Assembly (NCBI GenBank): GCA_002261195.1
Contig: MVBO01000020.1
Location: 106,533-170,532 of the forward strand
DNA: 64,000 nt
Direction of reading: 5' to 3'
DNA from: Bifiguratus adelaidae
Taxonomy: Eukaryota; Mucoromycota; Endogonomycetes; Endogonales
Shown here: positions 11,986 through 24,037 of the stretch, piece after piece
How positions within the stretch are numbered: the stretch's first letter is position 1
Layout of the letters: each line of letters starts with the position of its first letter
Translations under genes and position numbers: made by a program
The notes under the pieces: model-generated
Told to the model about the DNA's origin: nothing
The model's database searches: none
The model's input: the letters and a program-made list of their open reading frames with translations, nothing else

Positions 11986-14900
11986 ATGGAGGAAGGTGAT
12001 ATGACCGAGGCTCAAGACCCGGCTATATTATGCCAAGTGCGGGCCTTGTATGACTTTCGATCCACCGAGGCAAACGCCTTGTCCTTTGACAGCGGTACCG
12101 TAATCGAAGTCCTGGGTCAGCTACCCAGTGGCTGGTGGGATGGATGGTGTAACGGGGAGCGCGGCTGGTTCCCTAGCAATTATGTGCAAGTGATCGACGA
12201 CGAGGATGACATGGATGATGGTGATCTGCTCCGGGAGGAAAGGAATGGTCCAAACGGAAGAGATGTGAATCAAGATCACCAAAGAGTCATTTTCGATGAC
12301 CAAGGCCATGCTTGGATGGCTCGGTATACCCCAGAAGGCCAGCTATTCTACTTTAATCCCGAGACGGGGGCCTCTCGCTGGGATATACAGTTCGCTCCAT
12401 CATCCTCCGCAGCGACTAGCACAAATCAAAATGACACAAGTTTGGATCACCCTCCATCCACCTCGCAGGCTCTGGATGTCATTCCCGACGTGCCACCGCC
12501 AAAACCGACTCAGCGAGGGTCAAACACCGCCGCCTCTCATTCGTCCATCACTACGCCTAACAGTCTTGGTCAATCATTTGACTTTGAGCGCGTTCGCCAA
12601 AATTCCAATGCAACGACATATACCACCGCCACGACATATACTGATGAACCAATATCATCTCATACGTCTGATCGGGACCTTCGCGCTTCCTTCCTGCAGT
12701 CTGAAATGAGCAGCAGACCTAGTTCCATACAGTATGAACCTCCACCACCATCAAATTGGGTTCGTCAAAGGACCGAAGACGGTGAAGAGTATTACTGGCT
12801 GAATACTGTCACCGGAGCCATGCGATTTACCCATCCTTTGTTGGACGACGACGACGAGTTCTTGGCCACCGATGTTCAATCACTTGTAGATAAAGATGAG
12901 GCACTTATCGACAATGGCAAGGTGGTATCTGCTACGCCGAATACTCAAGGTACGTTAAGTCTCAATTTTAGCGCAGCAAAGATGTCTTATGCATGCATTA
13001 GCAACTACGAATGGAAATACCGCTGCATCGGTACAGATCAAAGACGACGAAATCTCAGAAGACGAAACCTTACCTGTTGACGAAGTCACGGTTATTGCTG
13101 GCACGATGACAGAAGCGGATGTACCATCGCAGTCTGGAGATCAGGAAACTGAAATAGCCGAGCTGCGTTCCACCCCAACGCCCACGCCAAAGACAGAGCC
13201 AGAGCCAGAGCCAGAGCGTCCAGATATTGAAGAGGTATATAATCTCCTCTCGAGCGATCTTAAAAGTCCTCAAGACTCAATTCTCTGTAGGAATCTCGAG
13301 AGAACGGAAATCGCAATCAAACTCCCTCATCTGAGCATCAGCCAGTTCCGCCAGCAGTATTTCCTCGATCCCCTTCACGCCAATCAGTCGCAGTCGCTAA
13401 AGGGGCACAAAATAGACCTTCAGGACATCGACGAAAGGATTCATTGATTGATCCTGGCGAACCGCTAACGTGGTCAAAGATTGCCGCAGAAATTGCACTA
13501 GTCATACATCATCTTAATAACGGATGCAAAAGTGCTCTGACTGCAACAGAGCATAGCATCGTGCAGAAACATCTCAGCATTGCCGCAACCGCCAGTCATT
13601 TTCGCCTGCCGCAACTCGCCAAGCGTGTCGTGAGTGCGATACGTTTTATGCTATATGCGTCTCGCACAATTGAACACGATAGTGCTGTTATTAAGGCTCA
13701 TCCTGAGCTCCGAGCAGATTATCGGAAATTAATTGCGAGTGCAAGCAAGTTGATGATCAATGTCAATCTTGTTGGAGAAGTGGGACCGTATGACCCAAAG
13801 GCTGACCCTGACGTTTTCCGGTTGCGAGGGTCGAACGACGTCGACTCATATTCTGCAGTACAGAGACTGCAGGATGACGCGTCTGAAGTTCTGACTTGTG
13901 CGCGAAATTTTATCGCGACAGCTCAAGAGATCCCTCTGCAGCTACACCACGTAGACCCTCAGCTGAAACGTCACTCACGTTCTGTGCAAGAAGGCGTGAA
14001 AGGAGCTCACCTCAAGTCTCCTCAAGTAATTGAAACTCTCGAGACAACTCGAAGGAATGTAGATGATGCCATCGAATTGCTGTCAAATGATCTCAAAGGC
14101 TTAGCGGCTATCGAGCCAGCGTCTTCTGGCGCCGAGTACGTGACCAAGTCAACCATCCTCTTGGCTCAGTATACCACCGTCTGCAATTCATTGTTGGAAT
14201 TACTTCACAACGCCGACAACATTCAAATTCCCCAAGGCTTACCCTCATATCCATCCTTGGCGGAAGCAAAACATAACGTTCTGACAAATGTGGGCAATTT
14301 GATGGTCGGCATGCAAATGGTAGCCGATCCGGTAGTACTTGATGCAGAAAGCAAGAAAGTCACGCAGGAAATCCAGAGTACCTGCGATCATCTTGCAGCC
14401 TCTTGCTTGCATGTCGTCAATACCATACAGCATCTTGCTGAAGAGCATCCCGATGATGGTGAATTACAAAATGATGGCTCTGAAAATTTTGCAGAGCCCC
14501 TCTGGCCCCCAGGATTTGTTCCAGGGGATAGCCCTCAAATCACACCTTCCGACCATCAGCCACCATCGATTCTTGCGGCTGTCAAAGAATCGGAATTCGA
14601 TGCACCTGGCGATGATGGCGATGGTAACTTTCTTGCTATAGCAAAGCATGAGGATCAAAGGATATCGTCCGATTCCGAAGTCTCGGAAGTTTCGCAGCCC
14701 GATGCAAACGGTCGGGAGCGAGAACGCCCTAACTCTTCCGGCACTTCCGAGGCCATTGTCGCTGACAGTGCTGTTGCTAGCCAATCATCGCCGGTTGACA
14801 AAGTGCAAAAGGTCTTTGGCGATGACCCCCCGAAGGATACTCCCGGTAACTCTTCTATTGATGTAACGGAGACAATGCCGTGGTTTCTCGGTTATGAGTA

Positions 14901-16400
14901 TGACAGTGCGGATGAATTGGTCTATAACAACGAGGGAGCGGTAAAGGGAGGAACGTTGCGCGCTCTAATTGAACGGCTGACTCCTCACGACTCCTCTGGT
15001 AAGTTCTCAATATTTCCACATGACCGTCTGTCTAACTTCGCTTCGCAGACCCGGCTTTCATGGCGACTTTTCTTTTGACGTATCGCTCCTTCTGCTCAAG
15101 TGAGGAGCTGTATGATCACCTTGCAAAACGATTCCAAATGTATCCTCCGGAAGGTCTCGCGCATGAGGAGGTTGACCTGTGGATCGAAAAGAAACTCACA
15201 CCGGTTCGCTTGCGGTAAGCAAGATGGCGGTATTGCACATGTTACGGGATCCCTGACCTCTGCCTCAGTGTTTTTAACATTTTAAAAAATTGGGTGGAAA
15301 ACTATTACAGTGAAGAGTCCGATGTGTCGATTCTTCACAAAATCAAAGAGTTCACCGAAGGTACCATGAAAGAAGCCATGCCAGTGCCTGCGACCCAGCT
15401 CCAAAAGTTGATAGACTTGACGTTGGCACCCGGTGACTCGGTTATGCGCAAAATGGTTCTTAATGTTGCTACTCCTCCTCCGACCCCCATCCTTCCCAAG
15501 TCTATGAAACGTCTTAGACTGCTGGATATTGATCCATTGGAACTAGCCCGTCAACTTACCATTATGGATAGCAAGCTCTATAACGTCATCAAGCCTGTAG
15601 AGTGCCTGGACAAGGCATGGTCACGGGATGATGTGGGAAACAAGGCCCACAATGTGAAGGCTGCCATCGAGTACAGCAACCAGATTACCGCTTGGGCTGC
15701 GAATTCGATCTTGGGTCAAGTTGATCCAAAGAAGCGCATGGCACTCATTAAGCATTGGGTACAAGTTGCTGAGGTAAGTGCAACCTTTGACCCATGTTTG
15801 CATAACTAACATCTGTTACACTCCTTAGCGTTGCCGCTTACTTCACAATTTCAATACCTGTATGGCGGTATTGGCGGCTTTTGACACCAGCTCAATCGCA
15901 CGATTGCGGCGCACATGGGAGTTGGTTCCAGCAAAGACACTTCAGACCTTGAGCTTCATACGGAAGCTGCTTGGATCGAACCGCAATTTTATTGAATACC
16001 GCGAGATCATTCACTCCGTTAATCCACCATGTATACCTTTCCTTGGCACCTATCTGACGGATCTCACCTTTATCGAGGACGGCAATCCCAATTTCCTCAA
16101 AGGATCCGAACATTTGATCAACTTTTCCAAGCGAACAAAAACAGCCGAGGTGATTCGAGAAATTCAGCAGTATCAAAATGTCCCTTATTCGCTTCAACCT
16201 GTACCGGAAATACAACAATTTATCCAGGCTCAAACCATGGGTCCCAGGGATGAGACGACTATGTACGAACTCAGCCTGCAGTTGGAGCCAAGGTAAGTAC
16301 ACAAGCAGGGAACGGAGGAACAGTTATAATTGACGACGTATATAGGGAAAGGCAGGATGAAAAAATTACGCGATTGCTTCAAGAATCAGGTTTCTTATAG
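11986..16400 (+). CDS. CDC25: Cdc25-type Ras guanine nucleotide exchange factor (SH3-WW-WW-RasGEFN-RasGEF)
   Basis: Seven exons (11986-12949, 13002-13234, 13291-14998, 15049-15214, 15269-15773, 15829-16292, 16346-16400) give 1364 residues, phases consistent. Residues about 15-75 form an SH3 domain (VRALYDFRS...WWDGWCNGERGWFPSNYV). Two WW-like modules follow: HAWMARYTPEGQLFYFNP with SRWD, and SNWVRQRTEDGEEYYW, the second ending in RFTHP with Phe in place of the second Trp. A long low-complexity and helical middle leads to a RasGEF N-terminal module (GGTLRALIERLTPH, FLLTYRSFCSSEELYDHL) and the catalytic Cdc25 domain (LDIDPLELARQLTIMD, VPFLGTYLTDLTFIEDGNPN-like region). It should activate Ras by exchanging GDP for GTP at the membrane. 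A CAGAGC repeat at 13194-13217 encodes Glu-Pro repeats. Confidence 0.93.
13194..13217 (+). repeat. (CAGAGC)4 coding microsatellite
   Basis: Four exact copies of CAGAGC inside exon 2 of the Ras-GEF gene encode an alternating Glu-Pro run. The hexamer keeps frame when it expands or shrinks, so length variants would be tolerated. Confidence 0.8.
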
Positions 16401-16642
16401 ACTATGCATTAGAGTTACAACCTATCGAGACTGCTTTTTCCGCAATCTCACTGGTATCAGAGGACAATGTACAGTTATCGTCGATAATAGGGGCGGCCTT
16501 TGGCAGCATCTCCAATGTGCTGATTTCGGTGGTATGGCGAGATAAGCGGCCCTGGTCGTGGCAGGGCAGTATGATGAAGAATAGTAGTACACAATGATGC
16601 ACCAATCTACAGTCATAAGTATAGAAGACCGCTGAGGCGGGC

Positions 16643-18646
16643 CTACACATATTGAATCATCATTTTAAGATGATGTATGATGGCCTTGATCTCGTCAGCA
16701 CCCTCGCCAACCTTGTCAGCTATGGGTAGCATCTTCTCCGAACGCCATCGCCGCGTGGTCCCGGCTGGTGACGGTTTCAAGAGTCGTATCAACCGCTTTT
16801 CCCATTCGTCCGTCTCGGCAATGGCAAATTCCCAGAAAAAGGATCGATCCTCCATGCTCACTTTGCCAATCCAAGCAATGCGTTTGCTACTGTGCGCTTG
16901 TGGTTGATCGGCACCTTGGGCAGAGTCCACGAGTGGAGGATCCGTCTTTGTTTGCAGGTCGATGGTTGCCGCGTCGAGCCAGCTGACAATTAAGAGCTCC
17001 ACAAGTTTTACGTGATGCAAGACATCCGCCATAGAGATCATCACCAGAGGTTGCGTATAGAGATAGAAGCGAAAAAGTTTCTCAGCCGATAATGGCGCCG
17101 AAACGAACTTGCGGTAGTCTTTGGGTATCTTCACGGTGTCGGCTTGCTGTAATATGGTCTCGAGGAGCGTAAGCTGGAAGGTCCGTATCGGAAATGTCTA
17201 GGACATGACAAACATGGTTAATTCGAATGTAAGGCTCCAAGGATTCGAAACATTTACTTGAAGGATGAGTAGGCAATGGTCACGATGGAGATGGGAGAGC
17301 TCACGAGCTACGGTGTCAGAGAGCTCAAGTGGATCAATGCCAGACTTGGGCATATACGCGAACAGAACAATCTGCGGTATCATGAGAACGATTTCAAAAT
17401 CCATGACCATACAATCACTTACGAGACGAAGCACTTTTTGAAGTGCCTGGATAGCAGCCCATTCCATGTCGTCATCAGACATGTCTTGGTATGGAAACAT
17501 TTGATCAGCCGACGATTCCGCTTCGTCAGCCTTCTCGGCTACATCTGTCAATGCCTGTAGTTCCTGGATGGCTCTAGATGGTGTCGAGGGTGCTGTCGAG
17601 AAAATAGGTTGGTCGTCTTGTTTTCCCATATCCATATCAGAATCTGGACTATCTTCATCCGTATCCAAATGTATGTCGGGCAGACGCGAGCCCACCTTCC
17701 GCGTCTTCGAAACGAGAGGTAAACTCAAGCTTCCAATCTGTTTTGAAAGGTTTGTAGGTTGCCCAGTCATGCCTCTCGAAAATAGTTGATTTATCCATGG
17801 TTGCTTGAACTTTTCGCCGTCCTTGGTACCGAATGGTTGCAAAGAGTCAGTGTCACTCTGTTTACCCGCGGCCTTCGTGCAAAGATCTCTTTCAAGGACA
17901 TGGTAAATGACATCAATAAATAGTTGGATAGACGTTCGTGGGAGAGCATCAAGAGCCATGTCTTTGCCGGATTCAGCTTGGGTAAAGGCTTGCTCGTACC
18001 AACTCCAGAAACTCTTTTGTTCATATCGCTTATCCTTGCTTTCGCTCGTTTGTAGGTTCACGCGTTCCGGACTCAAGGCGGTAACGATATGAGCAAAGTT
18101 TTGTACGCCTTGAGCGTACACGAGATCCAAAAGTGTTGCGTGAACGGAAGAATGCAAAGCTGTCGTTAGCGATCTGTTCGGCATTGGCGTGAGAAGCAAA
18201 TCGAGAAAACTGCTGACCAGCGAGCTGTAAACAGAGTTCGTTAGCCACTGCGTATGTAGCTCCTCCTGCCGCCGTACCTAGATATACGATAGCCAGCACC
18301 GACCAGCGTGGCAAGCGTCTGCGTGGCTTCAAAGTCTAGATAGTCTGTTAGAACCAGAGCAATAGTGTGAAGCGCGCTACTTACAGTGCTCGCCCTTCAA
18401 GTAGTTGTCAATAACCTGCTCATAAGCATGACTCATGTCTTTGGCAGGCAGACTCCGCGGTAACGACGCGTCTTGCGCGTTCTCAGCAAGTGATGCCTTA
18501 TAGAGTTCAATGTCGGGCATGTCGACATGCACATACTGCTCCGCCAGGATATCCTCCTCCACAAGACTCCTATCGGCCTCAAAGTGGGAGCGCAAGCGAA
18601 AGTAAACCTGCTGATCCTCTCCCACATAGTGATTAGTGATGGGCAT
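16643..18646 (-). CDS. Unrecognised helical protein, about 613 residues
   Basis: Exons 18385-18646, 18278-18335, 17258-18224 and 16643-17197 join in phase. The protein has an ordered, probably alpha-helical N-terminal part (DMSHAYEQVIDNYLKGEH, ATQTLATLVGAGYRIS, LLDLVYAQGVQNFAHIVTAL), a central acidic low-complexity segment (DTDEDSPDSDMDMGKQDD and a PSTPSR stretch), and a helical C-terminal half (QALQKVLRLVSDCMVMDFEIVL, FQLTLLETILQQADTVKIPK, LFRFYLYTQPLVM). I do not recognise the family. The start is uncertain: ATG 18646 or the in-frame ATG 18667; both overlap the 3' end of the TatD gene on the same strand by 14 or 35 nt. The acceptor of exon 2 could also be 9 nt upstream (18344). Confidence 0.65.
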
Positions 18647-19648
18647 GGTGATCCCGAAAAGGATCAAACAATGAAAGCGCGTTTCGCGTCGTGTTTTGGA
18701 TCACTTCTTCAATCTCTAGCTGCTTGATACGCGCAATGACTTGGGCACTTGTTGACAGATTGGCAGGAGCATTGGGAGTGGATTTGTCTGGACCCAGAGC
18801 GGGTGCGTCAGTCTCGAGAAGGAGGTGTTCAATAGGCACAATGTTAATCAACTTTTGAAACTGTTCGTCAAAGATGGATGAAGGTGGAATGGAGAAGAAG
18901 TATCTAGGAGAAGATGGTCAGTCGATGTACGTTGATAGACTCCTTGATCGTGGTTACCCCAAGGATACGCCCAACTTTACGTATTTCGGTCTATGTAGAA
19001 CAGCTTAGGGTCACTTCTCTCTCTCTCAAAGATTGGGATCACCTACTTTCCATCAAATGCATGCAGGATGACGCGCTTCGCATCACATTCTCGCAAGACG
19101 TCAATGGCATGATGCCCAGCTTGCCTGGAGGTGATCAGCCAAAGCTCACATGCCTTAGCCTGCAATTGGATATACCTCGAATGCACATTGAGAGGTAAAT
19201 CGTTGGCCAACGCCTCTTTGATCTGCCGCCTAAAGACCTCTTTCTGAATCTCTTTACATTTGTCGCGTCCTAGGGTGTTGTGCGGTGACCCGAGAACATG
19301 CGGCGAGAAATCCAATCCAACTGTAGTCACCTTAACAACATTCATGTCGGATCGGCTTATCCTACCTTCGCCTATACCCACAAAGCGCATTTTACCTTGC
19401 TCCCATACCTTTCCCCAGCCCTCAAGGTCCTCCAATGTCACACTCCGCACACCGGTGCGTTGACCCCGGACCATGACTGGCTGTACGGGATGCACACCGA
19501 TACAAGGCCATACATTGGCGACTGTCAAGAGCTCTCGTGCCTCCGCCAACGTTTCAGACACGCTCACCACATGCTGTACACCCGCATCATGCGCATCCTG
19601 CACGGCATGAGCACTGCATTGAAGCGTATGTGCGTGCACGTCAATCAT
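18633..19648 (-). CDS. TatD-family metal-dependent hydrolase (TATDN3-like)
   Basis: Five exons: 19366-19648, 19176-19320, 19047-19124, 18958-18990, 18633-18903; 269 residues. The TIM-barrel metal motifs are in order: IDVHAHTLQC (HxH) at the very N-terminus, GEVGLDFSPH (Glu and Asp, made by removing the 45-nt intron 19321-19365), LNVHSRQAGHHA (His), LLHAFDGK-type (His) and LLLETDAPALGP (Asp), then NAPANLSTSAQ and TTRNALSLF. The family hydrolyses DNA or related phosphoesters; TATDN3 members act on DNA in vitro. One exon is only 33 nt and one intron length is divisible by three without a stop, so an unspliced form would insert 15 residues next to the metal site. The small plus-strand gene starts 77 nt upstream, back to back. 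Confidence 0.9.
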
Positions 19649-19683
19649 GCCAATGACCTCATGCCTCTGAGTGCACGTCACAC

Positions 19684-19690
19684 TATAAAA
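19684..19690 (+). promoter_or_regulatory. TATA box of the small gene at 19726
   Basis: TATAAAA lies 36 nt upstream of the ATG at 19726. Spacing implies a very short leader. The element sits between the start of the TatD gene and the start of the small gene, so it is oriented toward the latter. Confidence 0.55.
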
Positions 19691-19725
19691 GTCGGCCTTG
19701 GACGCTTCACCTTCCTTTGCTCTCG

Positions 19726-19956
19726 ATGTCTCAAGCAACGAAGCAAATGGAAAACGTAGCGCAGAAACTGGAGGACAAGCGTGGTCCAGCGGTGGATGAT
19801 CGATCCGACAAGGCACAAACACTACAAACGACGGGTCAAGAAGCCGAATTGAATACGAACGCATCGACGGCTTTCCCGCATGATCCAGCGCGACAACCTC
19901 CGGTACCGACCGGAACCACAGTGGGATCATCCTTGAATACAGAAGGTAAAAAGTAG
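19726..19956 (+). CDS. Small hydrophilic protein, unknown function
   Basis: Open frame of 76 residues starting MSQATKQMENVAQKL, then charged and polar to the end (...SLNTEGKK), with no hydrophobic segment and no Cys. The N-terminal 30 residues could form a helix; the rest looks disordered with a PARQPPVPTG stretch. The canonical TATA box upstream and the clean start context support a real, perhaps strongly regulated gene. The composition resembles stress-induced hydrophilins, but that is an impression, not a family match. Confidence 0.55.
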   Translation: MSQATKQMENVAQKLEDKRGPAVDDRSDKAQTLQTTGQEAELNTNASTAFPHDPARQPPVPTGTTVGSSLNTEGKK

Positions 19957-20370
19957 AGAAATGTCATGTCACGATTGCATATAAAAGTGGGTATTCCCAT
20001 ACATGCTTTTCATTCAAGAGAGACGATACAAAGAAAAGAAAAGGATAGAAAGATGCTGAAAACAACAAACAAATTAGCATTAGTGGCTCCAATCTACCAT
20101 GTCAGACAAAGAAAAGGAAGGCAGTAATGAAAAAGAAAAGCGAAAGCCGGAATAAGGAAGCAGAAAGGATCACGTAAAGAGTAAGCCCAACGAAAAGACA
20201 CCGGACGACCAAAGAGAAAAAAGGAGGTATGCAACTCAGCTGGGGGTCATATGACGAAGGGTGAAACAGAAGGTAGGCGGAAAGGTCAGTCCAAGATCCT
20301 TGCAAGGTATACTGTTGTGGCTAAGCGTACAAACACCAGAGACGCTGCTCTCCTACAACCTCCAAGGAGC
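19957..20370. other. Convergent intergenic stretch
   Basis: 3' ends of the small gene and of erg6 meet here. The plus strand is purine-rich (AAGAAAAGAAAAGG-type runs at 20030-20150). No gene is apparent. Confidence 0.4.
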
Positions 20371-22192
20371 TTATTTCGCCTCAGCAGGCTTTTCCACCAA
20401 GAAGAAGAACATTGGTGTGAAGATGTTCATCTCACCACCTTCGACAAGTCGATCAGCCGCGTTATTTAGAAGGTTACTTGTTTCCATGGTACCCTTGGGC
20501 ACAAGTCGCAAAGTTTGCAGAATGGTGAGGACAGTGTGCGTCACAATGCGGCCAAAAGGTGAGCGAGCGAAACCGCGAATGCCATTGGCCCGAGAGAGGG
20601 CATAGTACCAAGGCTCGGTAGCCTCGTCAACAACAGCAATATCCTTGTAGTCAAGGACAGTGAAGCCAACGGATCGGAGAGCCTCAAGACATTGAGGGAT
20701 ACTGTAGAGCTTGGAGATGGAATTTCCCTCCTAATTCAAGAACGAAACCGTTAGGCGGGGACCGAGTGACCTATCAAGACCTTACCTCAATACCGTGGAT
20801 AACTTTCTTCTGGGTCAAGTCATTCTCATCATATTGCTCGGTAGTCAACCATTCGTAGCAGGCGTACTACAAAATGCAAGCGGAGATGAATACTACTTCT
20901 TTTTAAGGCCCGACGGACATCCAAGCCTGGTCATTGGTTTAGGCCCAAAAAATTTGAATGCTCGATCCAAAATTGGCAACACAAGGTACCAAATGCGATA
21001 GAGGTCCGACATACGAGCGGAGATGTAATGTTTCAATACATACCTTGCCTCCAGGCTTCAAAACACGGTAGATTTCAGCATACACGTACTCCAATTTGGG
21101 AGCGTGCACGGTAGCTTCGACCGAGAAGACACGGTCGAAGGTCTCATCGGGAATATCTTCCATGTTGGTAAAGTCTCCCTTAACGTAGTCAGTAACGTTG
21201 GAAAGACCGTACTTCTTGGAGTAAGCGAAGCAGCGCTCAATTTGGTAGGCGTTGTTGTTGATACCAGTGATATGAGCACCTTGCGCAGACTTTGCGACTT
21301 CACGGAGGGGTCCACCGACACCGCAACCAACATCCTATCCAAATTAGGAAACGGTAAGTAAAAAAGGCGAGCCCCCGCATCGGCGAGTCACCACCAGGTG
21401 ACCCGTCGTTGTGAAATATTGTCAACTTACCAAGCACTTCATACCTTCGCCGAGCCCAAGGCGGAGGGCAAGGTAAGCTTCATGGCGCTTGGTGTTCTCC
21501 TCAAAGGTGTCACCTGCAGGTTGAATAATACGGTTTAGACACTGAGCGATAGGCAAATGCCAAGACTGAGATCGCTCATATTGAGCCAACATGCAGCTAG
21601 CATTCTCGGCAACTTTCTCAAGTTTAGCTCGAGTCGAAAAGACCATTTACCTTTGTAGAGTTTGGCAAAGTGAAAAGATTGTCCCCAACCTACAAAGGCC
21701 CGAAAGCGGTTAGCATGATGCCTAAGATTCATCGCGTATGGGGTGCGGAAGCCCGTTCGGAAACTGAATCCAGCGTAACCGCACGAGCACCACCAGCCAA
21801 AGGCGCCTTCGCACAGAATGCAGAGCTGCTGCGGGACGGTACATATCCCTGCAGCGCACCGTTCGGAGGTGCGGCATAAGGCTGCCGCATGCCCGGACGG
21901 CCATAGAACCACCATACTCACCGTATTCGTAAAAGTCAGTGACCAAATCATAGAAGGCGTTGGTCATGACTTGTGCATTAGCACGTCTCTGGATGACACC
22001 ACCTTCAGTGTTCTTGATGTCCTTCTTATCCTCCCAGTTACCATAGTAGGTTTCAACAGCCTTCTTGTTAAGCTGCTCGTGCTTTTGAGTCACCTTACGC
22101 AAGAAACCGCTCTCTTCGGTGATAATGTTGCCATGGAGCTGGCGCATGAGATTTTTCTCGGCAGTGTAGTCTACGGATTTGACGACCGACAT
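20371..22192 (-). CDS. ERG6: Sterol 24-C-methyltransferase
   Basis: Six exons (21922-22192, 21651-21689, 21431-21513, 21044-21334, 20786-20866, 20371-20730) give 374 residues in phase. The sterol-binding region I reads DFYEYGWGQSFHFA, assembled across the first two introns, and the S-adenosylmethionine motif reads DVGCGVGGPLREVAK. FSVEATVHAPKLEYVY and YRVLKPGGK follow as in all Erg6 enzymes. It methylates C-24 of zymosterol-type sterols in ergosterol synthesis, on ER membranes or lipid droplets, probably as a homotetramer. Exon 2 is only 39 nt. In-frame ATG 22207 would add five residues; 22192 is preferred by similarity. The upstream region has a GA tract and a 13-nt tandem repeat. Confidence 0.96.
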
Positions 22193-22366
22193 GTTGTAAC
22201 AAGGCAAGTGATACTCTTGGAGAGTAGATGAGCAGATGAGCGACTAGATAGAGTAAATAGGTTCTGAAACCTCACGAAAACAAATGCACGTCGAAGCTGG
22301 TGACTTGGACGATAGCGCGTGAAGGAGAGAGGATGTCCAACAGACAGATGGCGAGAGATGAGGCGC

Positions 22367-22383
22367 GAGAGAGAGAGAGAGAG
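22367..22383. repeat. (GA)8 microsatellite upstream of erg6
   Basis: An uninterrupted GA dinucleotide run about 175 nt upstream of the erg6 start codon. Such tracts in promoters can exclude nucleosomes, but no specific role is shown here. Confidence 0.8.
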
Positions 22384-22547
22384 GGAATTCCAAAACAAAA
22401 AAATTAAAGAGGGGATGGTTTCACAAGTAAAGTGTTCTGTGTGGTGATCCGGTGACACACAGCCACATGGTACATTTCTTGGATCTTGGCTATCGTTGAC
22501 TATGGTACATGATGGTATGGGCTATGCTGTTGATCGGGTAGATACAG

Positions 22548-22578
22548 CGCTGTAGGCTGTCGCTGTAGGCTGTCGCTG
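22548..22578. repeat. Tandem 13-nt repeat, 2.4 copies
   Basis: CGCTGTAGGCTGT is repeated at 22548-22560 and 22561-22573, followed by a partial CGCTG. It lies between erg6 and the grh1 3' end. Confidence 0.8.
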
Positions 22579-22674
22579 GCTGGCAAATGGAGGATCGCTC
22601 CTCGAGTGTTCCTCATTGGAGGATGGACAACCCTAACCCAGCCTTGAGCTGGAGTTGTCGACCGCCGACAACGG

Positions 22675-24037
22675 TTACTTGCGGGTGCTCTTGTTCTTTC
22701 CTTTCGGCCCCTTGTCTGGATCGTTGTCGGATGCGATGACGGGTTCACTTTGTTCTTCATTTTCTTCCGCCGTAGAATTTTCCTCTTGAGTTGGGTTCGC
22801 CGATGATTCGGCTTCGGTCTCGCTCACGGCGGATCGTGCAGCATCAGCGGATGGTGTCACCATTTCTTCTGCTCCTTGCTGGGCAATGTCGGTGTCCAGT
22901 TCCTCTGGTTGAAGCAAATGCACCAGTTCTTCATCCCCGACCTGAGCCGGCTCTGTAAATAAATCGGATTGCTGATCCGGTGCCTGGAGAGGCACAGAAC
23001 CCTCCTCCGAGCTACGGTTTGCACGGCTCATATTGGAAGATGGCAGAAGTTCCTCATGATGCGTATATGTCGCGTGATTGCGGTATGTGTCTGCATCCTC
23101 GTCCAGCATTTCAACATCCGCAAATGTTTCCACCGGCCGTTGACTTCGAGGTATGCGATGCAAGAGACCATAGCCAATGTCGCATCCCAATGAACCTACA
23201 CCTCCCCACTCATGGTTGGGAATGATAATGACCTGATTGAAAGAGTTCAGTACACGCTGCCAAGCAAGGTCTCGCTTACCTCTCGACACGTGCCCCAGTC
23301 AGAATTGTACATGTACAGCCGTAACTGTCTACCCAGACACTCGTCAATTAATCCGTACAAATCTTCTTCAGAGCGTAAGGTCATCTGTGGTGATCCAATG
23401 ACATAGTCGGTATGTGGGATTAAACCAGCCATTTCGGCCGGTGAATTGGGCGATACCGACAAAATGTGCCAGACATGCGTTAGAGTCGGATTGTATTGGC
23501 AAAAACGAATCGAGCAGCCTAATGCCATGTCAATGGTTCGAATAGTGGTCGTCAAGCCATCACCTACCCAATAGGCCGTCGTTCTCTTGCTTCTTTTCGG
23601 CCCAATCCTGGCTTGGAATGATAGAGACATCTACAAAGAATTCAGCACGCGTTGACCCCTCTGTACATATGGCACTCGCAAAACTCACCTCGTGTTGTTT
23701 CCTCCTTGGTGTTGTAGAGTTGTAGAATGACCTTATAACCGACATTGTTGGACAGTTCGCGAAGCAGAATTTGGCTGTCGGCTTCGGTTTCCTGAGATGC
23801 GTAAGCAAGTCCGTTCCTCTGTCGTGCAAAGGTCCGTACACACCAGTTTTATGCCATTGATGCCCACAATGTAGTCAAAGAACTGTTCAATGCCAGCGCG
23901 ATAGGCAGGTGATTCTTCGCGTACCTGACCAGGGGGTGAGTCGTATTGTGGTACTGAGAGCGAGTGGAGCCAGTGATACCCACCTTGAGGACATGATAAC
24001 CACTTCTACTTCCTTCTGTACTTTGAATGCCTCCCAT
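22675..24037 (-). CDS. GRH1: Golgi reassembly and stacking protein (GRASP/Grh1)
   Basis: Six exons (23984-24037, 23844-23924, 23689-23791, 23568-23630, 23280-23518, 22675-23232) give 365 residues. The N-terminus MGGIQS fits the N-myristoylation rule (Gly2, Ser6), as in GRASP65. Two PDZ-like GRASP domains follow: the first with [24 protein letters not shown] and [18 protein letters not shown], the second with [24 protein letters not shown] and [20 protein letters not shown]. The C-terminal 140 residues are acidic, Ser/Glu-rich and disordered, ending in KGKNKSTRK. It should tether early Golgi or ER-exit membranes and take part in unconventional secretion. Its start codon is only 46 nt from the stop codon of the upstream gene puf6 on the same strand. 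Confidence 0.95.

Larger units (their letters stand above)
22193..22674. other. erg6 promoter and grh1 3' region
   Basis: Holds the erg6 promoter/leader and the 3' end of grh1. Contains a (GA)n tract (22367-22383) and a 13-nt tandem repeat (22548-22578). No gene is apparent. Confidence 0.4.

Noticed and set aside
13444-15078. Separate gene starting at 13444
   Set aside because: The frame is the continuation of Ras-GEF exon 3, which opens at 13291 after a normal intron; the apparent start is an internal codon.
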